Shown piece after piece: positions 9,134-20,500 of a stretch of DNA of 64,000 nt; the first letter of the stretch is position 1, and each line of letters opens with the position of its first letter. The notes beneath the pieces were generated by a model, which ran no database searches, had not been told where the DNA came from, and saw only the letters and a list, made by a program, of their open reading frames with translations. Made by a program: the position numbers and the translations under genes. This DNA is from Agelas oroides (Eukaryota > Porifera > Demospongiae > Agelasida > Agelasidae): positions 15,226,405 to 15,290,404 of the forward strand of contig OX422184.1 in assembly GCA_949130485.1 (NCBI GenBank). Direction: 5' to 3'.

Positions 9134-9189
9134 TCACTTTGGAGCACAAGATCAAGCTGAGCGAGGATTGACACCAAGTGTCACCCTAG
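9134..9189 (+). other. Helitron 3' terminus with hairpin and CTAG
   Basis: Identical to 983-1038. Stem TGACAC / GTGTCA with loop CAA (9169-9183), then CC and CTAG (9186-9189), followed by T. The hairpin plus CTRR end is the rolling-circle termination signal of Helitrons. Here the stem lies only two bases from CTAG, closer than usual. Confidence 0.85.
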
Positions 9190-9352
9190 TATTAAATAGG
9201 GGGATGGGCGAACGGTTAACGTACGGGATTCCGGCTCGCTATTGTGTCGTCTTGGTGGAACGTCTGGGAGGCTTGTTCTTCGCTGGTAGGCGCTCCTGCA
9301 TCGAAGTTTCTTTCGCTGGTCATTCGGGTCTGTACTGCGGCGACGGTGAGTA
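9190..9352 (+). promoter_or_regulatory. Possible CpG-rich promoter / non-coding first exon
   Basis: Starts with TATTAAATAG directly at the Helitron's right end, then a CpG- and GC-rich stretch ending in CGGCGACG followed by GTGAGTATAG, a strong splice-donor match at 9353. There is no ATG-led frame of note. This could be the first exon of a gene to the right, for example the candidate at 10442. The downstream acceptor is not established. Confidence 0.3.
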
Positions 9353-9511
9353 TAGTTGTTTGTGTGTGATACTCGGTCGACGGGCTTTAAATGGGAGCAT
9401 GCTTCTCTTAGTAACGGCGTACCTATCCTAGTAACGGCATAATTTTTACGCTAGTTATGGCGTGTGCTTTGCTATAGCAACGGTACGCCTAGGGGTGTAG
9501 TCGGTTCCGTA

Positions 9512-9545
9512 AGGCTGAGCTAGGGCTAGGGCTGGGTTGGGGCTG
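9512..9545 (+). repeat. Degenerate GGGCTA / GGGTT array
   Basis: Short imperfect array of AGGGCTAGGGCT type. A related stretch occurs at 10181-10222 (GGGTTAGGGCTCAGG...). Together they flank the 60-bp minisatellite. It resembles telomeric TTAGGG only loosely and is too short to call telomeric. Confidence 0.5.
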
Positions 9546-9551
9546 CTCTGT

Positions 9552-10130
9552 GTTATCTGTGAGGCTTACTCACAGTTACACCATTGGTGTGAAGCTCATT
9601 CACATTAAAATTACGAGTGTGAGGCTCACTCACCGTTACGCTATGAGTGTGAAGCTCATTCACACTTGAATTACTACTGTGAGGCTCATTCTCCGTTACG
9701 CTATGAGTGTGAAGCTCATTCACACTTGAATTACTACTGTGAGGCTCATTCTCCGTTACGCTATGAGTGTGAAGCTCATTCACACTTGAGTTACTACTGT
9801 TACGCTAAGGAAAGGGGTGAAGTTACTACTGTTACGCTAAGGAAAGGGGTGAAGCTCATTATTGCGAGTGTGAAGCTCATTCACACTTCAGTTACTACTG
9901 TTACACTAAGGTAAGGGATGAAGCTCATTATTGCGAGTGTGAAGCTCATTCACGCTTTAGTTACTACTGTTGCACTATGAGTGTGAAGCTCATTCACACT
10001 TGAGTTACTACCGTGAGGCTCACTCACAGTCACACCACGGGCATGAAGCTCACTCACACCCGAGCCACCACTGCCACGCCATTTTAAATTACGAGTGTGA
10101 GGCTCACTCACACTTGAGCTACCAGTCATT
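9552..10130 (+). repeat. 60-bp minisatellite with palindromic core
   Basis: About ten units. Each contains GTGTGAAGCTCATTCACAC, an inverted repeat (GTGTGAA / TTCACAC), alternating with GTGAGGCTCA blocks. Units at 9650-9780 are nearly identical with 60-bp period; later units contain an inserted GTTACGCTAAGGAAAGGGGTGAA block. Short open frames on both strands (about 75-82 codons) result from the repeat and are not called genes. Confidence 0.9.
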
Positions 10131-10441
10131 GTACTAGAAACCCCCCCAAAAAGAAAAAAATTAAAAAAAAAACTGATGGTTCAGGGTTAGGGCTCAGGCT
10201 CAGGACCGGGGTAGGGCTAGGGCCAAGTAGACTAGCTGGGATAGGGGGAGAAATGGGCAATGGTTTGTAAAGATACACCCGACTAAGCTGTGGGAAGGCT
10301 CACTTGTGACCAAGTTACAACAGTAAGCCCAGATATCAAAACCTCTCTGTGTGCATGCTGTATAGGTTTCTCTATGGGCTGGATCAGGGGCTGTGTTAGG
10401 GTAAGGGCTTTTATACTTCATACATGTGTATATATGTGGAG

Positions 10442-11109
10442 ATGGATAAAGACGGGGTCTTTTTGACTACAGCTGTCCTTCCTCTCATAATTAAATACAC
10501 TGTGGTAGCTAAGTGGAGATCCCCTGCGGATGGGGTTGTGGGCCTGGGTGGGTTGACTGTACAAGCACTTTGCCTGAGCGGATACTCTCACTATCCACCA
10601 CTTCAGCCTCCGGCTCAATTATCTCTTCACCAAGGGGCTATCCTATGGTTAACTTTGGAAAATGGGAAGCGTGGGACCAATCACAGTGCAGTATTCTGTC
10701 ACATGAGTGCTGATATCACAACTTCAATTACAAGGCATGAAACAATGAGTCAGTCTTCACCAGATACTTATGCAGCCTTTGCGCTTGCACAATGCATGCA
10801 AGTAAATAAAACTCCCTGTGCAACAAGTGACTGCAATGTAAGTTACCTGACCCCTTCCCTCTCTTGGCGAATGGGGTGTGACTATGCGAGACTAGTGTGG
10901 TACTAATTAAAGGTGACCTACATCGTGGTTGGTCGGGCTGTGGGACTAGTAATATAGATACTATGCATTGCTATATAATCTTTCTTGTCTCACCACAGAC
11001 GGTGGAGAATTTTTCTTTCATGCTAACCTGGTGTTTCAGTTGGAGGAGAAAGAAAGACTTCAGTTCGTCTGAACATTGCATACTCAATCTGTTGATATGT
11101 GAACTTTAG
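10442..11109 (+). CDS. Unassigned two-exon gene candidate
   Basis: Exon A 10442-10837 runs from an ATG to a good donor (AAT|GTAAGT). Exon B 10999-11109 begins after a pyrimidine-tract acceptor (CACCACAG) and stays in frame to TAG at 11107. The product would be about 168 aa with no domain, signal peptide or membrane segment that I recognise. Exon B in the alternative frame reads 'GGEFFFHANLVFQLEEK', which looks more protein-like, but exon A cannot supply the required phase without a stop. Supported only by frame and splice-site consistency. It could be a chance frame. Confidence 0.25.
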
Positions 11110-11850
11110 TGTTTGCAGTTTGCAACCACACAAATTGTATATACTTGATTCATGGGCATTTTCAGCACCCACATTTTTTCATAAAGTCCTCATGGCTGCA
11201 TTATGACTGTGACAGAGTCATTTCAAAGTCATCATTGAAGTAGAGATGCATACTGTGTACCAGAGGCTTTTTAAAGAGCTGGCAAAGGTACACCCACAAG
11301 GCAACACATTTCTCGAGCTCGACATTTCTGCTTGTTTTGCATGCATGTACCAGGTTTTTACAGATTACGAACTTGAAATAAAAGTTGAGTTCATATAACA
11401 GTGCAGTGCTCCTTCCAGCTATTGTATAGTAATGCTTGTACGGGGTACGGGGACACACTTAGTAATATATTAGGACCTGTCGGATGAAGTACTCACAACA
11501 CATCCTTCATATCGAGCATTTCTGTCACTTCTTGGATGCTTTGAGTTACTGTGGCTGTTCATGATACAATACACCTTGGAGGTACCAGGTCTCGAATTTC
11601 ATGGAGATGCTCATAAGCAGGCTAGATCAAAGTCCTTGCTCCTGAATAAATGACAAAAGCATTGTTTCATATATATCGGGTATCCTAATCTGAACCCCAA
11701 ATAATGATACTTTGCTGTGTAAGTAATCTGCTTGTATTTATCCAATTCCAATCTCAGATAAGACCACGTATAAGTCTAACCTTTGAAACTCCGAACTTCG
11801 TTTTCAATCGGCTGAAAGATTTTTCTTTTTTTTTCTATAAAATTTATGTC
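11110..11850. other. Stretch without recognised features
   Basis: AT-rich, no homology recognised. A minus-strand frame at 11201-11458 (85 codons) lacks supporting motifs or splice context. Confidence 0.4.
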
Positions 11851-11885
11851 ATAAATGACAAAGGCAACATGAGTATAGCTGATAG

Positions 11886-12575
11886 CTAATGTGAGACATG
11901 TGCCTCAAAGTGATACAACAAGGATCTTTTAAAGGAGGAGATAGAAGAACATAATTTAACTGAGTCAGGCAAATTGCTCCAGGAGGAGATTACAGAAGGT
12001 ACAAATGAGTGATACATGTAATTAGTATGTGCAAAAGGTCTAGTAAAATTAAACGTACTTGTACGATTAAGGTGGTATGGTAAATTACTTTGTACAAAGA
12101 TACTAGATGGGAAGTCCATATGACCACTAACAATATTGCACATTGCAGTTAGCTTAAGATATTTACGACGAACTGACAGACGGGGGAGGTTGAGCAGTTG
12201 CAACATACTGTCATAGTCCAAGTCCCATTGCTTGAGACAGACTTTACAAGCAAATTTTTGCACAGCTTCCAGTGACTGCATGCCCTTGTTCAAGAATGGG
12301 TCCCAGAGTTGGCAGGCATACTCCAAGTGAGGTCTTATGCATGTACGATAGATAAGCAGCAGGGTGTTGGAGTCAGCCCAGCTATAAAACGGTCTGTACA
12401 ACATCCCAACTAGCTTCCTGGCCTTAGCACATACATGTTCGATGTGATCAGACCAGGTTAGCCTGGACGACACCAAAACTCCTAGATAGCAATAGCTTTC
12501 AACCTGCTCTAATGTCACGCCACCCAGTAGGAGTCCTGAAGGAGGTAGATTGGGGTGTATCTTTCTTGAGCAAAT
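11886..12575 (-). pseudogene. 5'-truncated LINE: C-terminal part of reverse transcriptase ORF2
   Basis: Minus-strand frame of about 230 codons, readable from about 12575 down to TAA/TAG at 11886. It contains the post-palm block 'YCYLGVLVSSRLTWSDHI', then 'YRTCIRPHLEYACQLWDP' and 'LEAVQKFACKVCLKQWD', and ends in 'SSISSFKRSL'. These are typical of the C-terminus of Jockey/CR1/L2-group LINE reverse transcriptases. Catalytic palm motifs are absent because the copy is truncated near an A-rich stretch (12572-12590 on plus). No stop interrupts it, so the insertion looks recent. A degraded relative lies at 18510-18656. Confidence 0.85.
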
Positions 12576-12599
12576 GAAAAAAAAAAGATGGGACGTTGT

Positions 12600-13000
12600 A
12601 TCATCGTTGTATTGGTATCAACTTGAAGCAAATAACATGTAAAATCAGAATCTCACCTACACTTCTTGTAAAAGTTAACAAAACTTAAGATATAAATGAC
12701 TTCGTCTCCAATATTGGCCATACTTAAGCTACAACATGAAAAGGTGAGAATTGGTGTGAAAAACAGGCTAATGTTCAAAATCTCCTCGTATGAAATACAC
12801 AATTGTAAATTAAAAAGTGGAATTACAATAAAATCTGCAATGCATGTCATAACCGAATACAAACAACATCTAGGAAAACTTGCTCGCTTTCGGAACTTTC
12901 TCATCCTTACAATTATCATGCAGCTCTTCGAAACCGACGCCCTAAGTAGTCATGCCATAAAGATAAATGTAGCTATATGAAAATCAGACTTCCTTCTCAG
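12600..13000. other. Stretch without recognised features
   Basis: AT-rich sequence upstream of the proposed channel gene start. Short opposing frames at 12653-12980 have no recognisable motifs. Confidence 0.4.
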
Positions 13001-13059
13001 TCCCTTCCATGATGCATTGATGCTTCGGCACCTTTTATACTGGAATGGCAGGCATTGAC

Positions 13060-13243
13060 GCGTGTTGACCCCCATGTTACCGGGAGATTAGGGCCGGGGG
13101 TGCCAATCTCATGGGGGGCCCAAAATTTTATGACACCGGGTAACACCATGACAACGGGATGCATGAGCCTTTCGTTGATTGGACTGCAACTCTTTGACAT
13201 AGAGTTTTGTGTCGTCCGATTCAATTCGCTGATCAAGGAAGAA
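13060..13243 (+). promoter_or_regulatory. Proposed 5' region of the channel gene
   Basis: Sequence before ATG 13244 (context AAGAATGG). Inside is a G/C-rich foldback (13073-13150: GTTACCGGG...CCCGGTAAC type ends), which looks like a small MITE. No TATA box is evident. Assignment depends on exon 1 being correct. Confidence 0.3.
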
Positions 13244-16200
13244 TGGCGGACAGTGCTGGAGTTTCAGGTTGTTACTAGTCCTTCTAGTTATAGCGTTTTA
13301 TACTTAAAGTTATTTGAAGTCGCTAACCATGGGAGGTGTAGCTACATAAGTCTGTTTTTTTGAAGAGATATATATTCTGGGGAATGGGTATTTCAGTACT
13401 TGTATATAGCGCGATGTCTAATAATATGCTAAGCTGTCAATGCGCTAGGTGTAAGACATACTTTACTGAAACTGCTAACTATTAAAAAAGCAATAACAAA
13501 AACAAACATAAAAACACTGTGTTGTGTACGGCAAGCTCTTTTCAGCTACTTCGCTGTCCAAATGAACTTTTGAATTGTAAGATACAGGCTTAGGCCACTA
13601 TTTGTTGTATATTAGTTTCTCATCGGGGACTTTCTCTAAAGTTCATGCGGGCGGGCGGCCATTACCATTATACTATTATTCGTCGACCTCAATAAAAGTT
13701 GGGCTCCTGGACTCGAGAGGCCATACCCCCTGTGGAACGAAGCACGAAATGTGGCGTCTGTGGGGTGAGCGCTCCGATGTTTTCAGGAAGGAGACATATT
13801 TTAGCTGGCTTACAGTGCGCTGAGTAGTTCCAAATCGACATGTAACTTAGCATTACCGACGCATACCGAGCATGAGATCGAAAAGTACACAATAATGGCG
13901 ATAATGGGTTAGTGAAGCGGGCCCCAAAATGCGTGCGGGCGGGGGATGAGAAACTAATATGCAACAAATACTGGCCTTAATTGGGCACATCATGCAAGCA
14001 CTCAACTGTGCTGGTTTGCTTTATTGGCTCACGGCTAGCCGTGCGGTATCCATTTATTGGCCTCTGTGGCATCATGCAACAAATGCCTATAGTAAAAATG
14101 GGGGTAGCCCACTTTTCCAGTAATGCATAATTTAGCTGCTGGAATTTGGGCCATGAATGCGTGGTGGCCCTGTTTGTAATGCTTGTGAATACTTTTAGCT
14201 TCATACCACCAGCTATGAAATGCTTTCTGCATGTCAAACAAAATTTAGTGTTTACATACACTAACTAAATGCTTATTCATTTATGTAAACTTTGGAATAC
14301 ATATGACTGTATGTTTGTGTTACCAAGGAAACAGTACATAAAAGAGAGATGTGTTTCCTATATGTACCAAAGTGCATTTTTCTTATGGTCCAGTATGGTC
14401 CATTTCATTCATGTTAGTCTTACCTAAGTCACCACACAATGTAACCTTGAATATTACACTGCAAAAACAAAGTTATTATGTTAGCAAAGTATGAATTTGG
14501 TTACTACAATTTTGTGACTATCCTTACTATGCAAATATTATGAATGGAGTGCTGTAAAGAATTCATGCAGTGGGAGCTGATACTTGAATAAAGTTTACTA
14601 GCATCCACTACATTCTTTGAATTAGCGTAGGAAGGACAGTTAAGCAATTGTAAATAATTTGCTGAAACCACAATTTTGTTTTTCCATGTAGAAAAAAAGG
14701 AGAGAGAGCCAGGAAGATTTGATCACGTGCCAAGTGACGTACGTGCGCGGTTTTGTGCGTGGTTCTGATAATCGAATTGTTGCCCACGCACTCTGACTCG
14801 AAATATTGTCCAGCATGCTTTGTAAAATTCTAGACCATCGTTGTTGTAGTTGTGGATGTTGCTGGGACTTACGGATCTGCTGTTTTACCTTTCAAGAGCT
14901 AGCTTGTAGGCTACAATAAGTGTATCTTCTATCGAGACTTTTACATAGCCACGGGTCGTTCAACTGGCGCTCGAGACAGTCGCCTTGTGTTGATGGTCAC
15001 AGCGCTGTTTACCCTCACTGTGACCGCAAGGAGTCCTTCAAAGGCCGCTATGAATAACTGTGAGTTCTGAAAACTAGTTCACAGGCTTGGTCATATAACT
15101 AACATGCAACAGCTGGCTGGGGAACTAGCTTTGTAGAAGCTACACAGCTTATTGCTTTATTGAACCTGTTTTTTAGAACTCACAGTTGTTCATAGGGTTC
15201 TTCGAAGGACTACTTGCTGTCACAGTGAGTAGGAATGCGCAGTGAGCGCGAACATAAGTACCCCATCAGGGGTGGATCCAGGGGGGGGGGCATGGGGGGC
15301 CCACCCCCCCTTTCGGATTGAGCACGCGCGAAACGCGGAGGTTTACCGCGCGCTTAGCGCACGTAGCTACACCGATGCAGCGCACATCTCCGTATATGAA
15401 TTACTGCTTTATGTCCTGCAAACATAGAGCGCTCAAATATGCAGCTCCCAAGAGACACTTGCCTCAAACACAAAGGCTGATTCCGAAGGGAAGGGGCTCC
15501 GAGAAACGACCATACGATGAATCGCCTGAGTTACACTCCAAGTTGCCACAAATTTTGCGTGGTTATGGGGTCTCCGACGGCCTCAGAAGCTCTCTCACAC
15601 GGTCCATTCATAAGCGTAGACTAGTCAAGCAGTCTACTCTAGCGGTAGCTTCGTCGGTACTGCGGCATCGCTACGGCTGCATTTGCACTGCAGTATAATT
15701 AGCGTCGTGGTATGGTACCCCATGATTATAGGTACCCTACGTGATCGGCACCGCAATTTTGAAATAAAATACCGGTACTTACGCTCCCGAGTCTACGGTA
15801 TATGGTGTGTGCATGTGTGTGTGTGAGAACTGCTCAGTTTGCGCCCACTTCCCAAAGTGGAGGTGTGGAGTATGGGATTTGGAAGAATTCAGTAGGAACA
15901 AATACTAGAGTAAATATTGTTATAGCCTCCCACAAAATTTTGACAAGCATTGAATAACCGCGGAAGGATAGTCACACAATTGAATTAATAAACTACTTTG
16001 CTAAAACAACCATTTTGCTTTGGCAGTATGTTGTGTATGTGTGTGTGGTGGGGAGGGGGGGTGGGTGGGTGGGGGGGGGGGGGGGGGGGGGGGGGGGGTG
16101 GTGATAGTATCTACAATGACCATAGTCTTGTTCCCTGGCCTTACTGGCCTCCAGTTTATAAGAAAAAATGCATGCCCAATTTGTGCCCACCTCCAAAAGC

Positions 16201-17511
16201 TAGAGGTGTGGAAGGCCTGGGATGATGCTAGAATAATCACAGAGTCTGTGTGAGTGAAAAAATGCCAGTTATACTAAATGCATGGAAATTTCTCAGGTGC
16301 ATTAAGGACTGACTACTTTCCTTAAAACTGTGAGGCAGTGTGCTGGATTCATACTATGATCTTGAGCTTACTTGCCATCAAACTCCAGCTAATTATGACA
16401 TCATTTTTGACCACGCCCACATCCTCCTAAGTGAAGAGAAAATATGTCGTCGGAAAGATTGCAAAACCCGGAGCAGTTCCCACTAGTGCTGGGGGTTCTA
16501 CTTTTGCTACAGCCAAGAGCAACAACAGTAGTAACTAGATCCCACTGGGGATCCAGAAATTTCAACCTGTAGGGAAAATACAAGAGTTTGTGTCTCACTG
16601 ATTCAATAAATTTGCATTTTTCGATGACAAATCACGCCATAGCTCTTTCAAATCTTCATCCTTCGTGTTCCCCAGGGAGATTCTGTAAGAACATACGACA
16701 GTGAAACCAACCAATGCAGTAAACTTGGATTTTTCGGTGTGGAACTGCTCTGGGTAAGCGCCACTTTCACGAAGGGCAGCACCGAAGTTAACGCTTTATA
16801 GTGCTGGTTCGCGACTCAATTGTAGGCGAAGATTGTTCTTTTCTACACTGAAATACCCTCCATCGTAGGTGCCAACTAGCGACTTACACACTGGATGGTC
16901 GACTTTAATGGCAGAAACAGGTGCTTACATCGATCGCTAGTTTCCGCGGATCAATAATACACTTCCGTAATCTTCTCCGCATTACGTAAAACTATTTAGT
17001 CACGCCTTAATGCACCTGAGTTGACATATGAATGCACAAGAGACTTCCATTCCTTCAAGAGAATGACACTATCTCATGTACATGTTGAGGCTGGGCTTGG
17101 TTACAGTTCATTCAAAATGCATATTAATTATTGTCTCTAGTACGATAGTGGGGGGGCGAGCCAAATTGATTCACATAAAAACAAGTGAAGTTTCTGTATG
17201 TATGACATTCAGCATTCTTGTAAGCATGGTCTTCACATACCTATGTGTGTATTTCTACATTCTTTCCTTATTTGTGCATAATGCATGCAAAAATCATCCA
17301 GAATCTGGCAAAATGGTAATTGGATTGGATTTTTGCTTCATGCATAATCTAATTCAATTAATATACATGGTCAACTAGCTTACTAAACTTAGTAATATAA
17401 GCATGACAGTTTCATTTGATTGTAAGCAATAGCTAAAGTACATATCTACACGAGTGCAGTTGTATATACTGCCTATCTAGTCAGCCAAATCAGTGAAGAC
17501 AGAGACAGATC

Positions 17512-17556
<45 letters not shown>

Positions 17557-20500
17557 TTTGGGGGGGGGGGGGGGGGGTGGTCTAAACATACCCCACTACG
17601 ATGCACTTGTAAAGATTAAATTGCTTTTTGCTTTACAGATACATGCTCCCAGCAAATGCCCAAGAGTGAAAAGGAACAGAAGGAGAACAAGGTGATAAAT
17701 GATTCAAGTTGTATACACATATTTTCTAATCTGCATCAGGGGTATATTGATGGGCACACACTCAGGACCACTGAGAGGATTGGAGGGGCCCAGCACAAAT
17801 ACATACATCCCCCATAATATAGATTGTATGAGGGGGGTCTAGGGGCATGCCCCCAGGAAATTGAGGTTTTACAGTACATAGTATACATACATACCTTCCA
17901 GTTGTCATCTTCGTTTAGCACTTTCAGAAAAGCACAATGCATGGGGCCCTAGCGGACTGTGCAGTAGGTGTGCATTAATTTGAAATTTGCATCAGCAGCA
18001 TAAACGAAGCAAAGCAGGCTGACTTGAAATCAACAATACAGCGAAACAAACCCCTTGAAGAAGCTAGACTGGGATGTGAATGATGAACCAGATTCACTGG
18101 ATATTTGAATGAGTTCAGCACTCTTTTGGGACCCCTTGTACTGGGATCCCCCATAGCGGCCCGGGGCAAACTGCCCCTGTTGCCCCCCCATCAGGGGCAC
18201 TGTACCATAACTTGTTGCTTAAAACCATTGTGAGCTAGTGATACAACTATGTACAAATGAAAAGGTAATTTGGTTAATGGAGTTCTTATAGCTATATACC
18301 ATAAGAAGGAAATTGTCATTTCAACAAGCCATTTGCTATCTGAGTTTCAGGTGAGTGAACATATTACATGCATGGACTGTTAATTCTGTGAACAGATTGG
18401 TTAAGAATCCAAAACAGATAATAATTTTACTAATCTGCATCACAAATGCCAGACTAGCTACTTGCTTGTGATGTGGATCGGTAAATGTTAGGCTTGGATG
18501 TAAAGGTGATTGCTGTAATGTGTTACTTTGTACAAAGATACTAGATGGAAAGTACATGTCTAACAATATTGTCCAGTGCTCACGATGAACTGACAAATGA
18601 GGAGGTCGAGCAACTGCAACGTATTGTCATAGTCCCAGTCCCACTGCTTGAGGTCCTGAGGTTTTGTTGGTCTCCAAGTCATTCAACAAGTTGAAAATCT
18701 TCTCTTCAGTGCAAAGGATATCCTCAGATGAGGGATCAGCTATGAAGCATGATGGTCCGACTCACTCAACAGAGGAAAACTATCTTAGTTACTCAGTGGC
18801 GGGATTACACTGCAGTTTACCAATTGTGATGCAACAGACACTAGCACAAGATATATCAGGGTAGAGCTGCCAGAGCTGTTAAATTGGTAGGATGAGGTAC
18901 GATATGCGTAAGTACATAACTTTGTAAAAACCAACTAAAAAGTGGATGGAGAAAAAACACTGACATCTAAATTTTCAAAAATAGAATACAAATCATCGAG
19001 TGCAGCTGAATTAGAAGGTGACTGGTACCATGAGCCAATCTACACTTTCACGTTAACCGGACATCCAAGAGACTGATAGCTCGATAGGTACAGGCCACAA
19101 TGTAAGGCCTATGTTTCCGTACAGTAAAAGGTGGGCAGGGCCTAGTAACAAGGCTGACTATGTTCATGCAAGAACTTTATAATTTCTCATTCAATTTTAT
19201 CTTGTACTTTGGTAATCCGGGTGGTCTGGGTGATCCAGCAGTCCGGCTTTTACACAGCCCATCATGCATTGTGCATGTAAGCTACATTATTACCCTGCGC
19301 GTAGGCGGCGGGGTTAAGCAATTGGTTCTGTCCGTCCGCCGTCGTCGTCTTCTGTCACAAAAAATTTTGAAATTTCATTCTAACGGGCGAATTAGTGGTT
19401 ATGATGATTTGTAAACACGAGGATAACGATGATATTCGCCGTATGTTAGCGTTAATGGTCCTGGTACTAGCACAAAGCACTTTCATTCTAGTAGTTCTCC
19501 CTTTTTCTGATCGAGCAAAGTATCCGCACCCCAAGATGCTCACGGAAGGTTAGTGCTGCAGGTTTACCTTGGTTCGATCAGTTCAGAATTCAGTGCTATA
19601 CCTAGGTAAAATCTTAGTAAGCTTTAGGAAAAAAGTTCACTGCTACTTAGCTACAAGACCTGAAGTAGAAGGCTTAAGAGATCAGGGTTTTGTGTTGCAA
19701 ATTTAGCTGAAGTAGGAAGACTTAGAGTTCAGAGCTTTGTGGCCTCTTAAAAAAAAAGCTTTACCCTCAAGGGAGGAGCCAGACATCAGTTTATCAAATC
19801 GTGAATAGCGAGGCACCCCCTTCACCTGCTTTATACTCGCGCATTACGCGCGTAGTATCAGCCCGAAGCACGGTAGCGCGCTCAATACACGCAACGATTT
19901 TATACGTAGGTATATTGAACGTGTGACGTCACGTAAGCGGAAAAATCGCTTCGGGAGTCGCTGTGAGGGGTGACAGTGGTGTAGCTGGTGAAGGGAGAGT
20001 TGTTGGTGTACCAAAGTTTCATTTCTGGGGTAAGTGCACCATGCCATTAACGAATATCAACTCAGATTGGATGTCCAACGCTTCCTCTGGCCTGTGTATT
20101 ATATTAGTTAGTTAATTATTGCATCTTGGGGTGTAACGAGCAAAGTAACCGCACCCCAAGATGCTCATAAGCAGTCCAACGCTTCCTCTGGCCTGTGTAT
20201 TATAAATATTATTTATATTACGCGGGTCCTTTAAGGTTATGGGTACAAGTTCATGAATAAAATTAGTATGTCAAAACTTGCCTGTATAACTTTTCCTACA
20301 AAAAAGCTACTGGATATTTACAACAACCAGTCACTACAGAGGGCATTCGGCTATAGTTCAGCATAACACTAACTTCGCTACAGTACACAGTCGAGTGACA
20401 GTAGGCGGGTGCTCGGTGGAGTACGAGTATACAAACTTGTTGCATCTTGGGGTGTAATATCGGTGTCCTCCACCATTTTAAATACGGCAATCGGCCACGC

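Larger units (their letters stand above)
1045..9189 (+). mobile_element. Autonomous Helitron, about 8.1 kb
   Basis: Left boundary is set by the sequence shared with the derivative at 559; right boundary by the hairpin-CC-CTAG end at 9169-9189 followed by T. Inside, in order, are a 2A/PHD/repeat N-terminal region, HUH Rep nuclease, PIF1 helicase and an RPA-like gene, all on the plus strand. That content is diagnostic of rolling-circle Helitrons. The 3' non-coding part (8620-9130) contains a tandem repeat and a foldback. The Rep-helicase gene has only one stop and one frameshift, so the copy is young but probably no longer autonomous as read here. Confidence 0.9.

Noticed and set aside
9552-10130. 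Repeat-encoded peptides (HTHSVTENEPHSSN or YYCEAHSPLRYECEAH types)
   Set aside because: Open on both strands solely because of the 60-bp repeat; later units shift frame and there is no start or splice context.
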